Part shown: positions 44,172 to 53,240 of the stretch, piece after piece
Layout: each line of letters starts with the position of its first letter
How positions within the stretch are numbered: the first letter of the stretch is position 1
From: Sulfuricurvum sp.
GTDB lineage: Bacteria; Campylobacterota; Campylobacteria; Campylobacterales; Sulfurimonadaceae
Assembly: GCA_030696775.1 (NCBI GenBank)
Contig: JAUYRN010000031.1
Coordinates: 62,001-126,000 of the forward strand
DNA length: 64,000 nucleotides
Reading direction: 5' to 3'
Translations under genes and position numbers: made by a program
The notes under the pieces: generated by a model
Told to the model about the DNA's origin: nothing
Databases searched by the model: none
What the model saw: the letters and a program-made list of their open reading frames with translations, nothing else

Positions 44172-45053
44172 TTATCGTTCAACGACGAGTCCGTCGTTGT
44201 CAAAGTTTAATATTTTTACTTCAAAATCAGGAAATGCATTGATAAACTTATCCGCCATCGAGTTTGCATCTTGATCGTAGACCATGTTGAAAAACGTTGA
44301 ACCGCTTCCCGATAAAGTACTCATAAGAGCCCCATTTTCATACGCTATTCGTTGCACATCAAACAATTCAGGCAACATTTTCATCCGTAATCTCTGATGG
44401 AAACGATCTTGTGTAGCCAGACGCAGCATCTCCCAGTCTTCATTATAAAATGCCCCAACCGTAACGGCCGTATGTGAGAGGTTGAATACGGCATTTTCTT
44501 TGCTGTATGAGCGGGGAAGTGTTGTTCGTGATTTAGCTGTGGAAATAGGCTTGTTGGGGATGACGACAACGGCTTTGAGATAATCAGGCATGTGTTTTTG
44601 CTGTGAAAATACTTTTTGTTTCTCTACCATTGCCGAATTAAATCCACCCATAACCGCTGGGGTAATGTTGTCAGGATGAGTTTCGTATACCAATGCGTAA
44701 TTGAGGATACGGCGTTTAGAGACTTTTACTCCTGCTGCTTCATGTGCACAACTAATTGCGCTAACAATAACAGCTGATGAGCTCCCAAGTCCGCGCGACA
44801 TAGGAATTTGGTTGTAAAAAGTAAATTTAAAATTTTGGCGCTTTTGAGTTAAACGGCGATAATGCTCGTTAAAAATACTCACAAACAGATTATTCCCTTT
44901 GAGACGGGGGTTGTTTTCACCCTCTCCTTTGATCGAAACGGTAAAAAATCGTGATGGGACAAGCTCAACACGGTTACGCAAATCAACAGCTAATCCTAAT
45001 GAGTCAAAACCGGGCCCTAAATTGGCACTGGTCGCAGGTACGCTTACAAACAC
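44172..45053 (-). CDS. thrB: Homoserine kinase
   Basis: ThrB, a GHMP kinase, phosphorylates homoserine for threonine synthesis. [19 protein letters not shown] at the start, [17 protein letters not shown] (ATP loop, about residues 84-100) and [15 protein letters not shown] near the end are the three GHMP motifs. I take GTG at 45053 as start because AAGGA lies six bases before it and the family begins here; the upstream frame to 45119 is only translated repeat sequence (copy B2). The 293 residues fit the family. Confidence 0.93.
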   Translation of the reverse strand: MFVSVPATSANLGPGFDSLGLAVDLRNRVELVPSRFFTVSIKGEGENNPRLKGNNLFVSIFNEHYRRLTQKRQNFKFTFYNQIPMSRGLGSSSAVIVSAISCAHEAAGVKVSKRRILNYALVYETHPDNITPAVMGGFNSAMVEKQKVFSQQKHMPDYLKAVVVIPNKPISTAKSRTTLPRSYSKENAVFNLSHTAVTVGAFYNEDWEMLRLATQDRFHQRLRMKMLPELFDVQRIAYENGALMSTLSGSGSTFFNMVYDQDANSMADKFINAFPDFEVKILNFDNDGLVVER

Positions 45054-45083
45054 TCTTGTTCCTTGTGATTTTGATGTTATACA

Positions 45084-45213
45084 ACAAAACGAACTCGTCC
45101 GTTTTAGTGGCAGGGACACCCAGACGGTACTTCGTACATCGACATGGGTTCCAAAGCTAAAAAAGTCAAGAAATTGGCTTTTTTTACGCTTTTCACCCGT
45201 ACAACCCCCTAAA
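45084..45213 (-). repeat. Dispersed hairpin repeat, family B, copy 2 (interrupted)
   Basis: Read on the minus strand it begins TTTAGGGGGTTGTA at 45213, the same left edge as copy 1. It ends TGTCCCTGCCACTAAAACGG then a diverged right arm CGTTTTG. About 70 bases with no counterpart in copy 1 lie between, including complementary AAAGC/GCTTT segments. The left edge overlaps the tsaB stop codon, and the right edge ends about 30 bases before the thrB GTG. Confidence 0.65.
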
Positions 45214-45661
45214 GAGCATCTATTCCATAATCCGGGGCGTTATCGGTATTAAAATTTTCAACATTTATGACGGTTGGAAGCTCAAAGCCTTTTAAAACTG
45301 GCTGTTCCAATGGTGTCGTCGAAATCGTATTACTATTTTTAACGAAATAGAGCTTTCCGTACGCTTTGATGGGGTGATTTTCATTGAAAAAGAACCCATC
45401 TATTGCCAAAAGCGGAATTTTTTTGACGATACTGAGTGTTTTTAAAAAAAGATAGGTGACTTTTATCCCCATAAAACTTCCAGGTCCATTCGCATACATT
45501 AAATGACGAAATGAATACCGGCTCAATAAATCTTCAAAAATTTCACTCAACGCATCAGATCCCATCTTGTCACTTTTAATGGCTTCGACTAATCTTCCTG
45601 ATTCATCGTAAATCCCAACTAAAACAGGACTTCCCAATGCGATGACCACCGCATCATGCAT
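45209..45661 (-). CDS. tsaB: TsaB-like protein for tRNA threonylcarbamoyladenosine synthesis
   Basis: The N-terminal half has the ASKHA fold typical of TsaB: a catalytically inactive TsaD relative. [21 protein letters not shown] corresponds to the family GPGSFTGLR segment. TsaB is the scaffold of the TsaB-TsaD-TsaE complex modifying A37 of ANN-decoding tRNAs. Only 150 residues, so the C-terminal half is short, as in other Campylobacterota. The ATG at 45661 overlaps the lpxC stop by 8 bases; the longer frame is inside lpxC. The stop codon falls in repeat B2. Confidence 0.82.
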   Translation of the reverse strand: MHDAVVIALGSPVLVGIYDESGRLVEAIKSDKMGSDALSEIFEDLLSRYSFRHLMYANGPGSFMGIKVTYLFLKTLSIVKKIPLLAIDGFFFNENHPIKAYGKLYFVKNSNTISTTPLEQPVLKGFELPTVINVENFNTDNAPDYGIDAL

Positions 45662-46541
45662 ACGCTTTTGCCAACTCTTTTGACTCTGCGCTAACCAGTT
45701 CAACAATCTCATAATTTGCAGGATCTTTTAGAAGCTCCATCGTCAGCTTATGATTTAAATCATGACTGCCTGCAAAGGCTTCATAATTACCGATAAAATT
45801 CATTCCGATTAATGACATGTCCCCAATCGCATCGAGGATTTTATGACGGACAAACTCATCTGTGAAACGTAATCCTTCTGGATTAAGAACTTTTTTATCG
45901 TCCAGAACTACCGCATTTTCTAAACTTCCGCCCAGAGCAAGCCCTTTTGAACGTAAATACTGTACTTCATGAACAAAGCCAAACGTACGAGCTCTGGCAA
46001 TCTCTTTTTTATAATTTTCTTTGGTAAATTTTAGAATATACGTTTGCTTATCAATCACGGGATGTGCAAATTTAATCGTAAAATCGTAACTTAAATCATT
46101 GGAAGGAGAAAGCTTGACATATTTGTCTCCCTCTCGGACTTCAACCTCTTTTTTAATCCGCATGATTTTTTTAGGCGCATCGAGCTCAACAATACCCGCT
46201 TCATCCAAAAGCATACAAAAGCTCATAGAAGATCCATCCATGACCGGAACTTCATCCGCATCGACAATAACACGAAGATTATCAATCCCGTATGCGTAGA
46301 TGGCAGAAAGCATGTGCTCAATCGTGGAAATAGTCACTCCGTCTTTTCCAATGACGGTTGCCATTTTCGTATCCACGACACTCTCAGGTGTCAATGGAAT
46401 AGAAACACCTGCATCGCTTCTGAAAAAGACAATGCCACTATTGCTCTCCATCGGTTCAAGACGCAGATGAACCGGAACACCTTTGTGCAATCCGATTCCT
46501 ACCAGCTCAACTTTTTTACCGATTGTTGTTTGTCGTTTCAT
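45654..46541 (-). CDS. lpxC: UDP-3-O-acyl-N-acetylglucosamine deacetylase
   Basis: LpxC is the committed zinc deacetylase of lipid A synthesis. [34 protein letters not shown] (metal histidine), [25 protein letters not shown] (zinc histidine and aspartate) and GSHDLNHKL (catalytic histidine) are all present. At 295 residues it is normal. The start has GAGGAAG upstream and an own -10 element; lpxC appears to head the operon through tsaB, thrB, ylxR, infB, rbfA, rimP, ribD, menG and xseA. Confidence 0.97.
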   Translation of the reverse strand: MKRQTTIGKKVELVGIGLHKGVPVHLRLEPMESNSGIVFFRSDAGVSIPLTPESVVDTKMATVIGKDGVTISTIEHMLSAIYAYGIDNLRVIVDADEVPVMDGSSMSFCMLLDEAGIVELDAPKKIMRIKKEVEVREGDKYVKLSPSNDLSYDFTIKFAHPVIDKQTYILKFTKENYKKEIARARTFGFVHEVQYLRSKGLALGGSLENAVVLDDKKVLNPEGLRFTDEFVRHKILDAIGDMSLIGMNFIGNYEAFAGSHDLNHKLTMELLKDPANYEIVELVSAESKELAKAYA

Positions 46542-46576
46542 AACTGCTGCTTCCTCATCCTAGAGAATTATTTCCC

Positions 46577-46582
46577 ATTATA
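46577..46582 (-). promoter_or_regulatory. -10 element of the lpxC promoter
   Basis: Minus-strand TATAAT lies 35 bases upstream of the lpxC ATG, just after the end of the M23 peptidase gene. Confidence 0.45.
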
Positions 46583-46589
46583 ACTGTTT

Positions 46590-47960
46590 TTACTGTTGAT
46601 CGATAAACATTTTTGCCGTATCGATAACACTCGCAATATTATCTTGAATCCATTTGCTGTCCATCCATTCTTCGGGACGAACTTCGATTCCCTGAACTAA
46701 GATACCAAAATGAAGATGATCTCCCATCGCATAACCGCTCATACCCGTTTTTGCAATCTCTTGTGCCGTAGCAACCCTGTCATTTTCGTGAACATGTACT
46801 TCAGAACAGTGTCCATACAACGTATAAAGACCAAAACCATGGTCAATAATCGGAAGATTTCCATAAATACCATTCGGTTGAGAGAAAACCACTTTACCGC
46901 CGTTTGAGCTTGTAATAGCACCCATATGGATACTTGCCAAATCAAGTCCCATGTGATACGCTTGAGAGATATTTTCCTGACCTTTATAGCTGTAAATACG
47001 ATGATCTCCGAAATCTGCCACTTTTTGACCGTTGACCAAAGGATAAAAAGGGACAGGTCTAAAATCATTAACCATAGCATTTGAAACTTTAGAAGTGATA
47101 GTATGAATAACTTTTTCATTATCAGCACGTACTTTTTCATTAATTATGCGAAACTGTTCAAGTCGATCATTCACCCCTACGGTTTGCTCATATACATTTG
47201 CAAGCTCAGCAATCTTGCCGTCCAAAAATGCATCACTAAGTTCAATCTTAGAAACTTTGTAAGCATGATCTTTTAATCGTAATGGGACACTTCCGCGAGT
47301 TTCATTACCTGCTTTGTCACGAGCGACAACCGTTGCACTAAAGCTCTCGCTTTGGACCGGCCAGGCTAGAAGTGATGCGTAATATCCTTTTTTATAAAAA
47401 GGTTGTGCAATGAATGTTTTACCGATGGTTGTTTCGATTTTCAAGCTCTCCATTTGCGTATCTTCTGCTTTAAAAATGACGATAGCAGAACCACCCTTTT
47501 GGATTTTGTATGAACTTGCAATAATAGAGAGAACTGGACGACGCTGGTCAATGACCAATGTTACCTCTTTTTTGATGGTATTGCCGGTAAACATTCCCCA
47601 AAGACTGTTATCCGTTGCTTCAATTTTCAATATAACGGATTCGGCTTCCGGATTACGTATTCCTTTAGGAGGGAGAACTTCAAAGCTTTTTTTAGTCTCT
47701 TTAGAAGGAGTTGCTTCATCTACTACCACCCACTCATCATGTGGACCTACGATAGTTGCCGAAAAAGATTTTAAACCGCTTACGTCTTCAACGTCTACTT
47801 TTATCGGGTCTTGAAAATTCCAGTAACCATCTCGACTGATCGTTAATTTGGGATCTTCTCGCTCAAAAAGTGGTGAAAATGCCATAAACCCAATGGCACC
47901 AATCGCGACCACACCCAAAATTAATCCTGCAATTCCTGAACCATTTCCTCGTCTGTTCAC
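46590..47960 (-). CDS. Membrane-anchored M23 family metallopeptidase
   Basis: The protein has 456 residues. An N-terminal helix (GIAGLILGVVAIGAIGFMAF) anchors a long periplasmic region with beta-rich domains, ending in a LytM/M23 domain: YHMGLDLAS gives the HxxxD zinc ligands and MGDHLHFGILV the HxH. Such enzymes cut peptide cross-links in peptidoglycan. In helical Campylobacterota several M23 enzymes set cell shape, but which one this matches cannot be told; its place next to lpxC is conserved in Campylobacter. The start is GTG with GGAGG seven bases upstream. Confidence 0.9.
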   Translation of the reverse strand: MNRRGNGSGIAGLILGVVAIGAIGFMAFSPLFEREDPKLTISRDGYWNFQDPIKVDVEDVSGLKSFSATIVGPHDEWVVVDEATPSKETKKSFEVLPPKGIRNPEAESVILKIEATDNSLWGMFTGNTIKKEVTLVIDQRRPVLSIIASSYKIQKGGSAIVIFKAEDTQMESLKIETTIGKTFIAQPFYKKGYYASLLAWPVQSESFSATVVARDKAGNETRGSVPLRLKDHAYKVSKIELSDAFLDGKIAELANVYEQTVGVNDRLEQFRIINEKVRADNEKVIHTITSKVSNAMVNDFRPVPFYPLVNGQKVADFGDHRIYSYKGQENISQAYHMGLDLASIHMGAITSSNGGKVVFSQPNGIYGNLPIIDHGFGLYTLYGHCSEVHVHENDRVATAQEIAKTGMSGYAMGDHLHFGILVQGIEVRPEEWMDSKWIQDNIASVIDTAKMFIDQQ

Positions 47961-48019
47961 ACTAATACCTCCGTAATATTTTATTATTTTAAACGCTTAT
48001 TGGAACTCGTCCCAACAAA

Positions 48020-48979
48020 CTACGCTAACGCTATGTTTACTTCAGCAGTAAGCTCAAGTGCAATTTTTATTGAATCCATTAAATTTTTAATTGCTGACGC
48101 ACTCGTACATTCTGAAATGCGGGCACCTGCTCGCGTGCGGTGACCTCCGCCGCCATAATGCTGCAGTATATCTACAGCATTGAGAATGCCATTACTTCGC
48201 AGTGAGACTTTTACCCCGCCACGTTTTAACTCTACTACCAAAAGGGCTACTTCGACTGTTTTAAGCGATAAGGCACCATCGACAACCTCTTTGCAGTCCC
48301 GTAACAGTGCGCCTGTTGATTCCAAAAGTACTTGATTCACTTCAAATAGAGCTACACGACCATCATGAAGAATTTTCATCTCACCCAGCATCTTACTTTT
48401 TAATCTCATTGAGGCTAAAGAACGACTATTAAACAAGGCTTGTACGCATTGCCCATGATCTGCACCCAATTGTAGCAATGAATGTGCCATACTAAAAGTT
48501 GAAGATGTGCATTGAGGGTCACTGAAACAACTCGTATCATCGATCAATCCCGCATAAAGCGCATTTGCCATTTTACCATTGATTTTGATTGACTTGGTAA
48601 CAAACCATTCATAAACGACTTGTGTCGTACTCAAAGCTTGGGGATCAATACAGTTATGAGTGCCATATAATTCATTACTAATATGATGATCGAAGTTGAT
48701 GAGTTCCCCACTGTAATCTATCCCTAATCGACCAAAACTGCCACAGTCAAAGCTAATCGCAACATCCGCATCCAAAGGGAATTTCGACGTTATTTCACTA
48801 AACCACGGAAGAAAGGAGAGGTTTTTATCCACAGAGGGTGTGACACAAAAAAGTGTCACTTTGGTTTTGGATCGTAAGAGGTAGGAATAGAATGCGCATG
48901 CACTCCCTAATGAATCTGCATCAGGGTGCTCATGGGCAATAAGAACAATATGACGGGCAGAATCAATAAGAGCTTGCAA
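48020..48979 (-). CDS. DHH/DHHA1 phosphoesterase (NrnA-like)
   Basis: The DHH domain has AHEHPDADSLGSACAFY, ISFDCGSFGRLG and LINFDHHISNELYG with metal-binding Asp and His; the C-terminal DHHA1 domain has YGGGGHRTRAGARI. This matches the NrnA group that degrades nanoRNA or pAp, and some relatives cleave cyclic dinucleotides. At 319 residues it is normal. The start is TTG with AGGA upstream. The last codons and stop resemble a piece of repeat family A (CTACGCTA...GCTATG). Confidence 0.88.
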   Translation of the reverse strand: MQALIDSARHIVLIAHEHPDADSLGSACAFYSYLLRSKTKVTLFCVTPSVDKNLSFLPWFSEITSKFPLDADVAISFDCGSFGRLGIDYSGELINFDHHISNELYGTHNCIDPQALSTTQVVYEWFVTKSIKINGKMANALYAGLIDDTSCFSDPQCTSSTFSMAHSLLQLGADHGQCVQALFNSRSLASMRLKSKMLGEMKILHDGRVALFEVNQVLLESTGALLRDCKEVVDGALSLKTVEVALLVVELKRGGVKVSLRSNGILNAVDILQHYGGGGHRTRAGARISECTSASAIKNLMDSIKIALELTAEVNIALA

Positions 48980-49008
48980 TGGAATCCTCTTCGCAAATAA
49001 TATTCGCG

Positions 49009-49014
49009 ATTATA
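49009..49014 (-). promoter_or_regulatory. -10 element upstream of the DHH phosphoesterase gene
   Basis: Minus-strand TATAAT lies 30 bases before the TTG start, near an imperfect palindrome (TTCGC...GCGA) at about 48990-49009. Confidence 0.4.
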
Positions 49015-49021
49015 CCTAATT

Positions 49022-49939
49022 CTACTCCGTGGCAGCTTTTAGCACTTCTTCAAAGTCTTTTTGAGCTTGAAGCAATACCTGTTTACCCTCAGGATCACTT
49101 ACTTTTGCACTGCTCATCCAGTTATACACACCAGGGAAGCCCATAACAATTTCATTGGTATCTTTTTTCTTGTATACCATAAGTGTACAAGGGGCAAAAG
49201 CTGCTGCTTCAGGACGTGTTTTAGCAACCGTATAAATCACTTTTAATTTACAGATTGAATACGTGTCATAAAAGTCAAAAGGGCTCACTTGACCCTTATC
49301 CGTTAACATAAACTGATAATCAGTAAAGTTTGACATGACAAATCCAGCAGGTTTCAACCCGTCTTCAATCATCATCTCAACCTCTTCTTTGTCTTTTTTC
49401 CAGCTTTCGCTACTCGATGAACGGACAAATCGACTTAGTAATGCTCCCTCTTTTGGAAGAGATATTTCGCTCAATGTGTGTTTAGCTTTAGGAAGCGCTT
49501 TTTTGAATGTAGCCAATACCTCTTTTTCAATCAAGGCAAATTGAGGTGCTTTAAAACCTGCAATCTTCTCCTGTGATTTTGAGGTCAAGACAGATATATG
49601 AAGCTCATTTTCACCCTTGCGCTGATAGATACCCACACCCATCGGGACAAATATCCCTGCATCCGGATGGGATTTAACCAATGACGCCGCGTGTTTAATG
49701 TGAAATACTGTCAGCAAGTTAAATGCCGTAAAATCACTTTTCTCAAATTGCTTCATAAACGGACCGTTCATTTCAGAATTTGCCGAGATATAAAATCCAT
49801 TTGCTTCAAGTGCTTTTTCGATCACTGTTGCATTTACTTTACCATCCGCATTGGGAACACTGAACATATGCAAATCACCTGCTGCGCTTACTGTGACCAT
49901 GCCTAAAATCATCCATACGAAGAACACTATTTTTTTCAT
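49022..49939 (-). CDS. Exported tandem-DUF302 protein
   Basis: A signal peptide (MKKIVFFVWMILGMVTVSAAG) is followed by two related halves. Each resembles DUF302: residues about 25-160 with HIKHAASLVKSHPDAGIFVP then GVGIYQRKGENELHISV, and about 190-300 with YTVAKTRPEAAAFAPC then LMVYKKKDTNEIVMGF. DUF302 proteins are often found beside sulfur-oxidation genes, but the function is unknown. Here it is the last gene of the set downstream of soxB, 18 bases after the DsrE-like gene. A single cysteine (in FAPCTLMV) or SICKL might matter. Confidence 0.82.
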   Translation of the reverse strand: MKKIVFFVWMILGMVTVSAAGDLHMFSVPNADGKVNATVIEKALEANGFYISANSEMNGPFMKQFEKSDFTAFNLLTVFHIKHAASLVKSHPDAGIFVPMGVGIYQRKGENELHISVLTSKSQEKIAGFKAPQFALIEKEVLATFKKALPKAKHTLSEISLPKEGALLSRFVRSSSSESWKKDKEEVEMMIEDGLKPAGFVMSNFTDYQFMLTDKGQVSPFDFYDTYSICKLKVIYTVAKTRPEAAAFAPCTLMVYKKKDTNEIVMGFPGVYNWMSSAKVSDPEGKQVLLQAQKDFEEVLKAATE

Positions 49940-49957
49940 CTTGACTCCTTTGTTTTT

Positions 49958-50392
49958 TTAAGGTTTTATATAAATCCAGCCGGATTTAACACGTTCTAGC
50001 ATCTCAACAATCCCTGCTGTGACAATTTCACTGCCCTCGATGAGTTCTGTAGGCTTGATCTTTTTTGTTTCCATCGTATTACCGCACGCGATAAATTTTA
50101 CATCGTACTGCATCAATGCGTTTACCCGAACGGCAATTTCTTTTTCACTTTTTAACAAGGCCCGGATTCCATGATAATAGGCAACAATTTCCATTTCTAC
50201 CTTCTCTGGGCCGTAAAACTTGAGGACATTATTAGCAGAACTCAACACGTGATTGATCGATTCATCATCGGCACTCGTGATACAAAAAACGATCTGACGA
50301 GGATGATCTATCGACGGTTTTGGTTCAGCGAATTGCGTCTCTGCAAAGCTGCTAATAACAAAAAGCATTAGAATTACTGCATGTCGTATCAT
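49958..50392 (-). CDS. Exported DsrE-family protein
   Basis: After a signal peptide (MIRHAVILMLFVISSFAET) comes a DsrE-like fold of about 120 residues: QIVFCITSADDESINHVLSS, a central helix-strand set (VEMEIVAYYHGIRALL) and VKFIACGNTMETKKI with one conserved cysteine in the place where DsrE/TusD-type proteins carry the persulfide. The family handles protein-bound sulfur; this one is predicted to be periplasmic. It overlaps the thioredoxin-like gene by 4 bases. Confidence 0.84.
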   Translation of the reverse strand: MIRHAVILMLFVISSFAETQFAEPKPSIDHPRQIVFCITSADDESINHVLSSANNVLKFYGPEKVEMEIVAYYHGIRALLKSEKEIAVRVNALMQYDVKFIACGNTMETKKIKPTELIEGSEIVTAGIVEMLERVKSGWIYIKP

Positions 50393-50775
50393 TTAATTTC
50401 CTCCAACATGCTTTTAAAATCTTCTTGATTCCATGAACCCGGAACCGTTTTGATTATTTTTTTATCTTCTGAAATAAAATAAAATGTCGGTGTCATTGAA
50501 GCTTCAATATCCAAGGGCATCTTTTGATGGGCGATATTAATCTTTACCCCAATAAAACGTTTTTGGATAAAATCGCTCATCCGTTTATCATCAAACACAT
50601 CCCGCTGCATATTTTCACAATAATGGCATCCGTCTCGAACTACTTCGAGCATTATAATCTTATGATTTTTTTTCGATAATGCTCTCGCATCATTCCAACT
50701 CTTCCACTCCATACCACTGCTAAAAAGAAGTTGGGATGTTATCAGTAAACTCATGACTATTTTGTTCATTCCCAC
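50389..50775 (-). CDS. Periplasmic thioredoxin-fold protein (SoxW-like)
   Basis: This 128-residue protein has a signal peptide (IVMSLLITSQLLFSSG), the redox motif CHYC in VVRDGCHYCENMQRD at about residues 49-63, and the cis-proline loop SMTPTFYFI. It resembles SoxW and other thioredoxin-like proteins that reduce Sox components such as SoxY or recycle disulfides. It is sandwiched between overlapping MBL and DsrE genes in the sox-linked set. Partner not shown by sequence. Confidence 0.86.
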   Translation of the reverse strand: MGMNKIVMSLLITSQLLFSSGMEWKSWNDARALSKKNHKIIMLEVVRDGCHYCENMQRDVFDDKRMSDFIQKRFIGVKINIAHQKMPLDIEASMTPTFYFISEDKKIIKTVPGSWNQEDFKSMLEEIK

Positions 50776-51668
50776 TCCAACATACGGTAAGATGCTTCAA
50801 CATTGCCTCGATGGAGGGTTTCGTACATTTTAAGCGATTTGTATTGAGGCATTGTCACTTTTGCAACCGTGTCATCGATACTGATCCCATCAGCAATCGC
50901 CGCACGAACTTGGGATCGCATATCTGTAAGATAATTATAAGTCATCTCTGCTGCTTTTTTATCGGTACGATACCCATGCCCGCCGATAATCGTCGTTGCT
51001 TTCAATTTTTTCAGCTCATCGAGCGCATCAATCCACCCGTTAATATCACCACCCACGAGAGAGGGAACACGGTCATTAAAAACTAAATCTGCCGCAAAAA
51101 GGGTTTTAGATTTGGGTAGAAATATCACCATATCTTTAACACTGTGGGCTTTTTTCTTCATGAGATGCAGTTGAAGTTCTTGATCTCCGATTTTTAGGAT
51201 CTTATCCGTGTTTATCATTTCAGTAGGTCGGGTCGGAACCGTCATGGCATACGCTTCTGGAGAGATATGGGTTTGGATTCGGGAAGGAGAATCAATGCTA
51301 GCATTATGAATAAAATCATCCGAACCCAAAACCTTAACTCCCATTTGAGCGAAAAAGCCGTTACCCAGCCAATGATCATCATGGACATGGGTGTTTATAA
51401 CAAGCTCTACTGGTAAAGCTTTTATTTTTTGCATCGCCTGATATGCCGAATGGGCATACGCATACGAAGAACCGCTGTCGATAACGACATAGCTCTTTTT
51501 GGTATCGATATAACACGTGTTGACCATGTTGCCGTTATTCGTCGTATTCATCACAGCAGGTTCACCGAAAAAGCACGTCACTTCAGGAGTGACGCGCTTG
51601 GGTGTGAGTGCAAAATCGTATGCACTCAATGTTGTGACCGTGAGTAGTAATGGCAACATCCAACGCAT
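50766..51668 (-). CDS. Periplasmic metallo-beta-lactamase-fold hydrolase (SoxH-like)
   Basis: A signal peptide (RWMLPLLLTVTTLSAYDF) leads to an MBL fold with the zinc motif INTHVHDDHWLGNGFF, then LVFNDRVPSL and GGHGYRTDKKAAEM. The family next to sox genes includes SoxH of Paracoccus, whose role is not essential and whose substrate is unknown; some relatives belong to quinoprotein relay systems or act on persulfides. It lies 10 bases downstream of the porin and overlaps the thioredoxin-like gene by 10 bases. Confidence 0.87.
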   Translation of the reverse strand: MRWMLPLLLTVTTLSAYDFALTPKRVTPEVTCFFGEPAVMNTTNNGNMVNTCYIDTKKSYVVIDSGSSYAYAHSAYQAMQKIKALPVELVINTHVHDDHWLGNGFFAQMGVKVLGSDDFIHNASIDSPSRIQTHISPEAYAMTVPTRPTEMINTDKILKIGDQELQLHLMKKKAHSVKDMVIFLPKSKTLFAADLVFNDRVPSLVGGDINGWIDALDELKKLKATTIIGGHGYRTDKKAAEMTYNYLTDMRSQVRAAIADGISIDDTVAKVTMPQYKSLKMYETLHRGNVEASYRMLEWE

Positions 51669-51678
51669 GTTTTATCCT

Positions 51679-53214
51679 TTAGAAGAGGTAGTTGATTTCG
51701 AAACGGTATTCGTTATACGATGCATAATCAGTTATTACAGGTACAGCTGTTGTAGTTACAGGGTCAGCCGTGATTGTTGCAAAACGTAATTTAAACTCGG
51801 TATTTGGAAGTGCTTTAAACGTTTGCCATGCATCGACATGAAAAATTGTACGATCTGAAAACGTACTTGATCCAGCTAACATTTTAGCATCATCAAAATT
51901 CATATTTTCATAATCAGCTGCTACAAGTAATCCTGGGACTAAACCTGCTTTTCCAAAATCATACACTGCTTTTACAGCCCAGTTTTTAGTATTAGCAATC
52001 CAATCTACCTGTGCCATTGAACGAGTATATCCTCCAGTAGGGAATCCACGCCATGGAGCAATGATATCTGCATCATCAGAAATCTTTGAATAGCCTGCTG
52101 AAAGTTCCAATGGACCACTTGCAGCGACTAAACGTGCCATAATAATACTACCATCTACACTTGTAGGGTTAGTGTATCCTTTAGCTGAAGCAGCAGTAAC
52201 ATTCCCATTTAATGCTGCACCACCAATTTTTCCAGCGCCATCATCCATTTGACGAAGATAGCGAACACCAGGAGTCAGAGTCCATGCATCATTTAGTTTG
52301 ATTTGATAATTAGCTTCGGCAATAGCAGTATTAAAAAAACCATTTAATCCGATATATTCACCATCCAATTTAAGATTTGGAATTGATTTATTGGTAGCTG
52401 TCACCAATACCATTTCAGGATCAACATCTCCTCCACCTTTGGTACGAATGTTATATGCTGATAAACCTTTATGAGTGCCTGAATCATCATTGTATGCAGT
52501 TTTATCAGTACTAAGGGTAGCACTATCAGCCCCACTAGCAATTAAACTATGAAAACTTTGGTGATCACGAAGCTTTTGAGACATGATATATCCAACACGT
52601 ACCGATGTGTCTTTGATATCTTTGTTTTCAACAACAGCTGCTTCAAAGGTATTTGGAATCATTTTCGTATCATTGGATGCCAACATGATACTGTCGATCA
52701 TTTGACGACCTACTTTTACATCCGTTTTACCATTTTTATATTCGCCATACGCTTCAGCAAAAACACCCATCCCACCTTCAGTACCATCACGGCGGGTGTG
52801 ATACATATCTTTTCCTGCCTTACCGAAGTTCGTCGTATTACCAGGAACCGTATTGTCGTCTAAAACTTGCATTGCTCCATAAAAACCTACAGTTGCAGCA
52901 AAACCATGATAGAACCCTGATTTTGCTACTAAGCTGCCACCCAAGCCCCACATATCATTATCGCGAGTTTTAGCAAGAGCATCTGTAGCGCCCTGCTCGT
53001 TATCCCAATCCCACAAAAAAGCATTCGAACGTAGGCGTCCGTACACTTCACCCTCACTAAGCATCTCAGCGAATGAATTTACATCACCCGGTGCTTTAGT
53101 ATACTCAACTTGATAATTACCTTTGATATTACGATCGTCACTTTTAAGCGCATGCGCCGATGTTGCAAACAAACATGCAGCTGCTGCTGCGATACTAAGA
53201 TTAACTAATTTCAT
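51679..53214 (-). CDS. Outer-membrane porin (Opr-type)
   Basis: The protein has 511 residues with a signal peptide ending SAHA. The mature part has alternating hydrophobic beta strands rich in Tyr, Gly and Asn, and ends in a phenylalanine (YRFEINYLF), as expected for an outer-membrane barrel. VEYTKAPGDVNSFAEML and VKVGRQMIDSIMLASNDTKMI are typical of Campylobacterota porins of the OprD-like group. It follows soxB after repeat A2 and has AAGGAGT before its ATG. Its substrate is unknown; carriage of thiosulfate or another anion is an inference from context. Confidence 0.88.
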   Translation of the reverse strand: MKLVNLSIAAAAACLFATSAHALKSDDRNIKGNYQVEYTKAPGDVNSFAEMLSEGEVYGRLRSNAFLWDWDNEQGATDALAKTRDNDMWGLGGSLVAKSGFYHGFAATVGFYGAMQVLDDNTVPGNTTNFGKAGKDMYHTRRDGTEGGMGVFAEAYGEYKNGKTDVKVGRQMIDSIMLASNDTKMIPNTFEAAVVENKDIKDTSVRVGYIMSQKLRDHQSFHSLIASGADSATLSTDKTAYNDDSGTHKGLSAYNIRTKGGGDVDPEMVLVTATNKSIPNLKLDGEYIGLNGFFNTAIAEANYQIKLNDAWTLTPGVRYLRQMDDGAGKIGGAALNGNVTAASAKGYTNPTSVDGSIIMARLVAASGPLELSAGYSKISDDADIIAPWRGFPTGGYTRSMAQVDWIANTKNWAVKAVYDFGKAGLVPGLLVAADYENMNFDDAKMLAGSSTFSDRTIFHVDAWQTFKALPNTEFKLRFATITADPVTTTAVPVITDYASYNEYRFEINYLF

Positions 53215-53240
53215 TCTAACTCCTTTTTTTATTTAGAACA

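Noticed and set aside
45054-45119. N-terminal extension of thrB
   Set aside because: The 22 extra residues are translated from repeat B2. The GTG at 45053 has a good ribosome-binding site and the family N-terminus.
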